Below, one piece after another: positions 41,540-47,674 of a stretch of 47,674 bases of DNA. The notes under the pieces are model-generated. The model was given only the letters and a program-made list of their open reading frames with translations. It did no database searches and was not told the origin of the DNA. Position 1 is the stretch's first letter. The number at the start of each line of letters is the position of its first letter. Source of the DNA: Actinomycetes bacterium (GTDB taxonomy: Bacteria > Actinomycetota > Acidimicrobiia > Acidimicrobiales > GCA-2861595); the NCBI GenBank assembly GCA_023264975.1, contig JAHFUS010000030.1:1-47674 (forward strand), read 5' to 3'. The translations under genes were made by a program, and so were the position numbers.

Positions 41540-43737
41540 AGGCGGCTGCCGCGAAGCCTGGCGTACACCGCCCGGGCGGGCCGGAGCAGGCGCAGGACCC
41601 GGACGCCCTGGAGGGCTTCAAGGTCGGCGACCGCGCGGTCGGCCCGGCTCTGGAGCTCGGCTTCGCGGTCAGCGCGCTCGGATGCCTGCCGCACGGCGGC
41701 GTCGAGGGTGACGCGCTCGCTGCGGAGCCGTGCGATCTCGGCCTCTGACCGCCCCAGCGCCGCCTCGTGCCGGCAGCGGAGGCGGTCGAGATGGGCCGCT
41801 ATGGCGCGCCGTTCGCCCTCGATGCGCTCCTGGATCCGGCGATGGGCGAGCCCAAGGGCGGCCACGTACTCGGCCGGTGGCAGCTGCGCACTGCTGTCGG
41901 ACGTGCGCGGCCGGGCAGCAGCGGCGGCATCGGCGATGCCCGCCAACCGGTCGAAGTGGGCGTCGAGCCTCGACTGCATCTTGGCCACGACCCCGGCAGC
42001 GGGGCGGAAGCGCTCATCGTCGAGCAGCCGGGCCAGCTCGGTCGGATCGGTGACGACGGCGTCGAGGTTTCCGGTGATGCCGGCCAGCTGGCTCATGGTC
42101 ACGTCTCCGGCCAGGTCCACGAAGGCCATCACCCGCTCGCTTGCGAGGCCGAGCGCAGCTCCGGACGGTGAGCACGTGGCGAACGCCGTCGCGCCGACGA
42201 TGGCGGCGACGAGATCGTCCGCCCCCACCTCACCCGGGAGTCGATAGACGGGAGCCGCCATGGCGCTCGCCACGGCATCGGCCACCTGGTCGACGGCGCC
42301 GCCGTGGGACTCGATCTGGACGAGGACCACGCTGCCACCGGAGGCGGCGACCGCCGAGTCCAGCGCCCGGGCCACCGCCGAGGTGTGCGGCACGAGACCG
42401 CCACCCAGCTCCACGACGACGGCGGGACCCTCCGGGGGGAACCAGCCCATGATCCGAAGGAACTCCAGCCGCCGGGCAAGCGCGTCGGGCCGTAGAAGGC
42501 GCGGCACGAGCAGCAGCGGGTCCGGAACGGCGATCGCCGCGTCGTCCGGCTGGTTGGGCCGCGCGTGGGCCCAGCCGACGTCGAGGACGGCTCGATAGGC
42601 CGGATGGGCAAGGGTCGGATCGGGCGCGACGACGGGCTGCTCCGGCAGGCGGACCGCGCTCCAGATCACGGGGCAGTCGTCCTCGGCGTCCCGGGCGGGT
42701 CCCTCCAGGATGAACCGTGCCGGGTGGCGACCACCCTCGACTGCGGCATCGCCGGGCTCCGGCAGGTCCCCCACGATGACGACGCAGTCGAGGTCGGTGG
42801 CGAGGGTGCGGGCCCGCTCGGGCGACCACTGCCCGAGCGCCTCTACCGGCACGCCGCCGTCGTGACGGCTCGGTCGAGGACCGGCGTCGGCCGAGAAGGA
42901 CCGGATGGCGCTGCCGGGCAGCCGGCGCGCCAGCTCCGCCCGAGTCAGGCGCATGACGAGCGCCTGGCGCACGTCGTCGGGGTCGATGGTGGCCCAGATG
43001 CCGATCCGGCACCTCTCCGCTCCGGGGGATGACAGCGCCGCGGGCGCCCCTGGAGTGCCGTCCGCGCCTTCCTCCGGTACGGCTCGCACGACGAACTGGT
43101 ACGTCGTGGAGTCCGGGTCGCCCTCCACCGCGTCGACGATGCCCTCGTCGAAATCCTCTCGCCGGAGCCTGATCTCGGTGTCGAAAACGCCGGCCGTCGT
43201 GCGCCGGACATCGATGGGAACCAGGCCGGCTTGGCGAAGGAGCTCATGGACCGATCCCCGTGTGAAGAACCGGAGGTGGGTCGAGTCGAGCAGTCCGAGG
43301 GGCCGGTAATCGAACCTCCCGGCCAACAGGGCGAGACGGACCGACCCGTGCGCTACGTTGGGGATCGAAGCCACGACCGCCCCCGAATCGGTGAGCAGCG
43401 GACGGACCTTTCTCAGCACAGCCAAGGGGTCGGACAGATGCTCGAGGACATCGCCGAAGACCACGGCGTCGAAGCTCTTCTCGCCGAAGTGACCAACCAG
43501 GTCGAGGGTGTTGACGTCGCCGACAATGACCTCGTCCAGCACCTCGCGGGCCTGGAGTGCCGCCGGCTCGTCCTCTTCGACACCCGACACCCGACACCCG
43601 CGCCGCTTGAGCATCTCGCCGAGGTACCCGGTAGCGCAGCCGACGTCGAGGACCCGCTGGTTGCGGCCGACGAGGTTCACCAAAAGAGCGTGGCTCGTGT
43701 TCTCGTTGCGAAGATCAACCTCCGCCTCGTACCTCAT
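41536..43737 (-). CDS. Methyltransferase fused to a pyruvyltransferase-like domain and a coiled coil
   Basis: A 733-residue fusion. Residues 1-220: class I methyltransferase, SAM motif VLDVGCATGYLGEML (29-43), DAVVFGDVLEHLSDPLAVL. Residues 243-570: a domain resembling polysaccharide pyruvyl transferases, with IGIWATIDPDDVRQALVMRL, VVVELGGGLVPHTSAVARAL, VVLVQIESHGG and AAIVGATAFATCSPSGAALG; the usual RLHA histidine site appears replaced by SPSGAALG, so it may be altered or inactive. Residues 625-710: Arg/Glu/Ala-rich coiled coil. The methyl and pyruvyl parts would both modify the glycan, perhaps its end. ATG at 43737; open frame upstream is not protein-like. Confidence 0.75.
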   Translation of the reverse strand: MRYEAEVDLRNENTSHALLVNLVGRNQRVLDVGCATGYLGEMLKRRGCRVSGVEEDEPAALQAREVLDEVIVGDVNTLDLVGHFGEKSFDAVVFGDVLEHLSDPLAVLRKVRPLLTDSGAVVASIPNVAHGSVRLALLAGRFDYRPLGLLDSTHLRFFTRGSVHELLRQAGLVPIDVRRTTAGVFDTEIRLRREDFDEGIVDAVEGDPDSTTYQFVVRAVPEEGADGTPGAPAALSSPGAERCRIGIWATIDPDDVRQALVMRLTRAELARRLPGSAIRSFSADAGPRPSRHDGGVPVEALGQWSPERARTLATDLDCVVIVGDLPEPGDAAVEGGRHPARFILEGPARDAEDDCPVIWSAVRLPEQPVVAPDPTLAHPAYRAVLDVGWAHARPNQPDDAAIAVPDPLLLVPRLLRPDALARRLEFLRIMGWFPPEGPAVVVELGGGLVPHTSAVARALDSAVAASGGSVVLVQIESHGGAVDQVADAVASAMAAPVYRLPGEVGADDLVAAIVGATAFATCSPSGAALGLASERVMAFVDLAGDVTMSQLAGITGNLDAVVTDPTELARLLDDERFRPAAGVVAKMQSRLDAHFDRLAGIADAAAAARPRTSDSSAQLPPAEYVAALGLAHRRIQERIEGERRAIAAHLDRLRCRHEAALGRSEAEIARLRSERVTLDAAVRQASERADREAELQSRADRAVADLEALQGVRVLRLLRPARAVYARLRGSRL

Positions 43738-44061
43738 GCAAGAGCCCCTTGGTCCCCTCGAACTCCGGTCACCAGGAACATCGGTCACCTCGAATTCGAC
43801 CGACAAACCGGAGAACTCCACCCGACAAACCGGAGAACTCCACCCGACACCGAACCGAATCGCCGAGGAGCCTATCGTGCACCGCCTCCTGCGGCACCTG
43901 GGACACCGGCCTCCACGAGGTCCCCGGATGTCACGTGACGCCACGTCGGGCGCCGGACGGGGTGCCAGGCCGCACTCCTGTCCACCGGCAGTAACGTCCG
44001 GGCCATCCAGCTGAGCCCGAAGCACAGCCGGTCCAGGCGTCGGCACCAGGCCCGCCGGTGG
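43738..44061. promoter_or_regulatory. Divergent intergenic region with tandem repeats
   Basis: 324 bases between the fusion gene (minus strand) and the membrane protein gene (plus strand). It holds an exact tandem duplication of 22 bp (43801-43822 and 43823-43844, unit beginning CGACAAACCG), followed by a partial third copy (CGACACCG), and preceded by weaker relatives (AACTCCGGTCACC, TCGGTCACCTCG). CGAATTCG at 43791-43798 is a palindrome. Twenty-two bases is about two helix turns, so a cooperative regulator could bind. No -35/-10 pair stands out. The open frame from 43985 to 44061 (plus) could be an N-terminal extension of the next gene. Confidence 0.5.
43801..43844. repeat. Two exact tandem copies of a 22-bp unit
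   Basis: The unit starts CGACAAACCGGAG and ends AACTCCACC; the copies touch without a spacer and are identical. A third copy is started at 43845 but diverges after CGACA. Confidence 0.92.
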
Positions 44062-45993
44062 GTGGCGGCGTCGCTCTTCCCGGGCGTCATCGTCGCCACC
44101 GTCGTGGTGCTGGGGGTGGGCGGAGTGAGTGGCTCGTCGCTTGGGCTCTACGCGACGATCAACGGCGCGACCGAGCACGAGGCCCACATGGTCACGGGAC
44201 CGGCGCGAGGCATCCGGACCGACGAGTGGCTGGTTCGGACACCGTGGGTGCTCGGCCAGCTCGAACGGGATCGTCCCACCCGCGTCGCAGGCGGCGTCGG
44301 GACCCACGACATGGCCGTCCTCATGGATCTCCCGACACGCGGGTGGGAGGTGGTGCTCCGCCCGCATACGGCGGGCTACTGGTTCTTCGGGATCGAACGG
44401 GGACTCGCAATCGAGTGGTGGGCGTACTTCGCCCTCCAGATGCTCGGCGTCTACGCGTTGCTCGTCACCCTCAGCGGCCGGGTCGCCGTGTCGGCCCTGG
44501 CGGCGGCGCTCGTCACGCTCAGTCCGGCCTCCCAGTGGTGGACGACTCCGGCGACGTTCACGACCATAGGTTACGGCTGCCTGGCCACCGCACTCGCCCT
44601 GCGGGCCCACCGCGCCGGCGGAAATCGCTCGCGGGTCGCCCTGAGCGCGCTGGCGGGACTCACGCTGGCCGCATTCCTCGCCGGCCTCTATCCCCCGTGG
44701 CAAATCGGCACGGCGCTGGTCCTCCTGCCCGTCGTCGCCGCGACGGTCATCCCGGACCTGCTGGACGCGGCCGACCGCGGGCGGGTGCTGCGGTCGCTGG
44801 CGTTGGTCCTCGCGGTCACGGTCGGCCTCGGCGGTTCGCTGTTCGCGGCGTTCGTCGCCCAGCACCGCGACGCCGTCGAGGCGATCTCGGCCACGGTCTA
44901 CCCGGGGCAGCGGAACGCGAGCAAAGGCGGCGGCACTCCCCTGCCCATCGTGTTGAGCGCGACATTCGACTCGTACGCGTCGTCCAAGCCGTTCAGCATG
45001 GTGAACGGCACCAACCAGTCCGAGAACTCGAGCGCCCTCCCGCTCCTGCTCCCCGTCACCTGCGTGTGCCTCGCCCTTCTCGTCCGCCGGCGGTTCGGGG
45101 CCTCGCGGTCGTCTCCGGCGCTTATCGGCTGTCTCGTCGGCGGCGCGTTGGTTACCGGCTGGATGCTGCTGCCGATCCCCTCGGACATCGGGAGCCTCGT
45201 GCTGCTGACCCGGGTACCCCCGAGCCGGTTGCTCCTTCCTGTCGGGTTGTCGGGGACCATCGCGCTGGCACTGCTCGTCTGCCATCTTCTCGACACGGGC
45301 GGCCGGATCGGCTGGAGGCTGCTTCTGGCCGCCGTAGGGCTGACCGGCGCGGCGCTCTGGTGGGCCGCTGGGAGGTACACAGTCGACGGGCGGGACATCG
45401 ACACCTGGCGGGCCGGCCTGCTCGTGCTGATCGTGCTCGCGGGCGTGGCATTGTCCTTGCGTCGTCGACCTCTTCTCGGCCTCGGGATCCTCGTGGCCTT
45501 CACCTTCTGGCAGGCCAGCCTCGTCAACCCGGTGCAGGTGGGGACAGGCCCCCTCGTCACCAGTCCGCTCCGCCGGGCGGTCGACGCCATCGGGGCCGGC
45601 GAACCGGCCGACGCCGGGTGGATCGCCTTCTCGGCGGACAGCACCGTCAGGGGCACGCTCACCGCCGCGGGCGTGAACAACCTGGCGGGTGTGAGCCCCT
45701 ATCCGGACTACGCGGCATGGCGCATCCTCGACCCGGGCCTCGCCAGTGAGGACCTGTGGAACCGCTACACCCACATCGAGTTCGCGGTCGCCCCCGCAGG
45801 CGCCCCGACCGGGTTCACCCTCCTCGGTCCCGACAGGCTGTCGGTGGCAGTCGACCCTTGTGCCGCAGCGCTGCGCGAGCTCGGAGTGCGGTTCATGGTG
45901 GCGCAGGGAATCGAGATCGGGCCGTGTGTGCGCCCCCTCGTGCGGATTCCCTACGGGAACTCGTACGTCACGGTCTACCGGTCCCAACCGTGA
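44062..45993 (+). CDS. Large multi-spanning membrane protein, GT-C-like, unknown function
   Basis: A 643-residue protein with about 13 membrane spans and a 150-residue extracytoplasmic C-terminal domain. After the first span it has MVTGPARGIRTDEWLVRTPW; an outer-loop RTDEW with acidic residues is seen in a group of uncharacterised actinobacterial membrane proteins and is like the catalytic loop of GT-C transferases. It may be a sugar transferase that acts outside the membrane. GTG at 44062 is the first normal start, but the frame is open for about 25 codons upstream, rich in Arg and His, and the true start may be there. A hairpin follows its stop. Confidence 0.6.
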   Translation: MAASLFPGVIVATVVVLGVGGVSGSSLGLYATINGATEHEAHMVTGPARGIRTDEWLVRTPWVLGQLERDRPTRVAGGVGTHDMAVLMDLPTRGWEVVLRPHTAGYWFFGIERGLAIEWWAYFALQMLGVYALLVTLSGRVAVSALAAALVTLSPASQWWTTPATFTTIGYGCLATALALRAHRAGGNRSRVALSALAGLTLAAFLAGLYPPWQIGTALVLLPVVAATVIPDLLDAADRGRVLRSLALVLAVTVGLGGSLFAAFVAQHRDAVEAISATVYPGQRNASKGGGTPLPIVLSATFDSYASSKPFSMVNGTNQSENSSALPLLLPVTCVCLALLVRRRFGASRSSPALIGCLVGGALVTGWMLLPIPSDIGSLVLLTRVPPSRLLLPVGLSGTIALALLVCHLLDTGGRIGWRLLLAAVGLTGAALWWAAGRYTVDGRDIDTWRAGLLVLIVLAGVALSLRRRPLLGLGILVAFTFWQASLVNPVQVGTGPLVTSPLRRAVDAIGAGEPADAGWIAFSADSTVRGTLTAAGVNNLAGVSPYPDYAAWRILDPGLASEDLWNRYTHIEFAVAPAGAPTGFTLLGPDRLSVAVDPCAAALRELGVRFMVAQGIEIGPCVRPLVRIPYGNSYVTVYRSQP

Positions 45994-45997
45994 GGCT

Positions 45998-46028
45998 CGA
46001 CTGCGACCGGCGTCGGCGGTCGCAGTCG
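45998..46028 (+). terminator. Hairpin terminator after the membrane protein gene
   Basis: CGACTGCGACC (45998-46008) and GGTCGCAGTCG (46018-46028) form a perfect 11-bp stem with a 9-base loop, starting 5 bases after the stop at 45993. No T-run follows, which is common in high-GC actinobacteria. This is the best terminator candidate in the window and suggests that the following GT4 gene has its own promoter. Confidence 0.65.
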
Positions 46029-46137
46029 CCGGGGCCCGAACGGCATAGCGTGGCCTGGTGCCCGGAAGGTCTGATGTGATCACCCTGGCCGGTCGCGGCG
46101 GGGCGCAGGCGATCACAGACCCGGCGCGTCCCGACTG

Positions 46138-47481
46138 ATGGCGGAACGCCGGCGCATCGTGGTGGCTACCAGCGAGCCGCTGACCGCGCGCATGGCCGGC
46201 CCTGCAATCCGCGCGTGGAACATGGCCGAGGTGCTGGTCGCGGAGCACGACGTGGAGCTCGTCACCACGGAGGCATGCGACCGCCACCACGCCGGCTTCC
46301 CGGTGCGCCACGTGTCTGACGGCGAGCTGCGGGAGCTGGAGCGGTGGTGGGACGTGCTCGTGTTCCAGGGTGGCCTGCTGCACGACCATCCGTTCCTGCT
46401 GCAGTCGCCGACCACGCTGGTCGCCGACGTGTACGACCCCTTCCACCTGGAGAACCTCGAGCAGACGAAGGGCTGGCCGGCGGACGAGCGCGACGCCACG
46501 ATCCGCCATCTCACCGAAGTGCTCAACGAGCAGATGCGTCGGGGCGACTTCTTCCTCTGCGCCAGCGAGCGGCAGCGGGACTTCTGGCTCGGCAGCCTCG
46601 CCGCGCTCGGGAGGGTGAACGCCCTGACGTACGACGACGACGAGACGTTGCGCTCGCTGCTGGCGGTGAGCCCCTTTGGTTTACCGTCCACACCACCACG
46701 GCGGACCGGACCGGCGATGCGGGGAGTGGTGCAGGGCATCGGGCCGGACGACAAGGTGATCCTGTGGGCGGGTGGGGTCTACAACTGGTTCGACCCTCTC
46801 ACCCTCGTGCGGGCCGTGGACCGACTTCGCCACCGCCTCCCCGAGGTGCGTCTGTTCTTCCTGGGCCTCCAGCACCCGAACCCAAACGTGCCGCCCATGC
46901 GGATGGCCACCGAGCTGCGCCGGCTGGCCGAGGAGCTCGGCCTCGTCGGTACGCACGTCTTCTTCAACGAGGGATGGGTGGCGTACGAGACGCGTGCCGA
47001 CTTCCTCCTGGAGGCCGACGTGGGCGTGAGCACCCACCTCGACCACGTGGAGACGGCCTACTCGTTCCGCAGCCGGATACTCGACTACCTGTGGGCCGGC
47101 CTGCCCATCGTGGCGACGGCCGGGGACGCTTTCGCCGATCTGATAGAGGCTGAGCGCCTGGGGGCGGCGGTGCCTCCGGGTGACGACGTCGCCCTCGAAG
47201 CCGCCCTGTGGCAGGTGTTGGGCGAAGGCGGCACGGCCGGGGCGTGCCGCCTCAACGTGGCGCGTGTTGCCCCCAATTACGTGTGGGAGCAGGCGCTGGC
47301 CCCGTTGCTGGCCTTCTGTCGCGACCCCCGGCCGGCTCCGGATCTCGTGCTGACAGACCCGGCCAGGCCGTCGTTCCCCGCGCAGGCACACGTCGCCCGC
47401 AGGTTAATGATCGATGCGTACCGGGAAGGGCCGAGACGGGCCCTCCGGCAGGCCGCCGGACTGGTACGGCGCGCGCTCTGA
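46138..47481 (+). CDS. GT4-family glycosyltransferase
   Basis: A 447-residue GT-B fold enzyme. RIVVATSEPLTARMAGPAIR at the start, DDKVILWAGGVYNWFDPLTL opening the donor domain and LDYLWAGLPIVATAGDAFAD near residue 313 are the blocks of this group, with the acidic catalytic residue in the EADVGVSTHLD region and the Glu after GDAF. Part of the protein (FLCASERQRDFWLGSLAALG) is typical of actinobacterial members beside multi-domain glycosyltransferases. ATG at 46138; no strong ribosome-binding site. Not in operon with the upstream gene, because a terminator hairpin lies between them. Confidence 0.88.
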   Translation: MAERRRIVVATSEPLTARMAGPAIRAWNMAEVLVAEHDVELVTTEACDRHHAGFPVRHVSDGELRELERWWDVLVFQGGLLHDHPFLLQSPTTLVADVYDPFHLENLEQTKGWPADERDATIRHLTEVLNEQMRRGDFFLCASERQRDFWLGSLAALGRVNALTYDDDETLRSLLAVSPFGLPSTPPRRTGPAMRGVVQGIGPDDKVILWAGGVYNWFDPLTLVRAVDRLRHRLPEVRLFFLGLQHPNPNVPPMRMATELRRLAEELGLVGTHVFFNEGWVAYETRADFLLEADVGVSTHLDHVETAYSFRSRILDYLWAGLPIVATAGDAFADLIEAERLGAAVPPGDDVALEAALWQVLGEGGTAGACRLNVARVAPNYVWEQALAPLLAFCRDPRPAPDLVLTDPARPSFPAQAHVARRLMIDAYREGPRRALRQAAGLVRRAL

Positions 47482-47674
47482 GGCGGATGCCACCGCGCCA
47501 GGGCTACCGTGATGCCGCCGCCCCACTCCCACTGTCCGGAGAGAGGTCACCCATTAACCCCGATCATTCACCCGACGATCCCATTCGCCGAACGGACGCA
47601 GGAAACGCGCTCGTGTTGGGGTGGGGGGAGTCGATCGCCATAGCTGCGGCACGGGCGCGGCCGTCGGCACGCGC
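47482..47674 (+). other. Downstream region with a possible gene start
   Basis: The frame from GTG 47613 (LGWGESIAIAAARARPSA) stays open to the window edge, with AGGA about 10 bases before it. A start at ATT 47553 behind GGAGAGAGG would also be open to the end. Too little sequence remains to identify it. No hairpin was seen after the GT4 gene. Confidence 0.3.

Noticed and set aside
46073-46126. TGTGATC and GATCACA as a CRP-type site upstream of the last GT4 gene.
   Set aside because: The halves are about 39 bases apart, far from the 6-base spacing of CRP sites.
43738-46509. Upstream extension of the minus-strand fusion gene, open for more than 900 codons.
   Set aside because: This part is antisense to the GT-C-like gene and the GT4 gene and has biased, low-complexity composition. 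The clear methyltransferase start is at 43737.

Overview
The window comes from a very GC-rich genome with tightly packed genes, many GTG starts and many 4-base stop/start overlaps. The order enolase, FtsB/DivIC-like protein, DUF501 protein, exopolyphosphatase is an actinobacterial arrangement. A high-GC actinomycete, perhaps of the Acidimicrobiia type, is the most likely host; this is an inference from gene content. I saw no phage, insertion sequence, tRNA, rRNA or CRISPR array.

Left part (1-14112): housekeeping and signalling. The end of a probable mazG is followed by a perfect 39-bp palindrome and then eno and ftsB. A five-gene block on the other strand interrupts the usual order: cupredoxin, DUF2330 protein, Pro/Thr-rich membrane protein, 3Fe-4S ferredoxin and an unknown protein. 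After it come a small membrane protein, DUF501 and ppx. Next are a hybrid histidine kinase and a receiver-only response regulator that overlap by 110 bases, then a structured non-coding region, then a tldD-tldE pair.

Right part (14380-47481): about 33 kb of surface-glycan genes. One plus-strand group encodes a GT2 glycosyltransferase, a nucleotide-sugar dehydrogenase, a second GT2, a sugar epimerase and two multi-spanning membrane proteins of GT-C type. A ten-gene minus-strand run (32122 down to 22020) holds a full set for GDP-D-glycero-alpha-D-manno-heptose: hddA-like kinase, hddC-like guanylyltransferase, gmhA-like isomerase and gmhB-like phosphatase. The same run has a transaldolase-family gene, an epimerase, two methyltransferases, a membrane GT2 and a large membrane protein. 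Divergent from it lie an 11-repeat protein, a GT4-GT2 fusion and an ABC exporter pair (Wzm/Wzt type, with a C-terminal sugar-binding domain on the ATPase). Then come a 1214-residue multi-domain glycosyltransferase, a methyltransferase/pyruvyltransferase-like fusion, another large membrane protein and a GT4.

Read together, the right part looks like one locus that makes a heptose-containing, methylated and possibly pyruvylated polysaccharide in the cytoplasm and exports it through an ABC transporter. GT-C type enzymes may add further sugars outside the membrane. The most unusual points are the dedicated transaldolase beside the heptose genes, the stand-alone 38-residue repeat protein translationally coupled to a glycosyltransferase, the methyltransferase/pyruvyltransferase fusion, and a DUF501 gene that seems to start at CTG.
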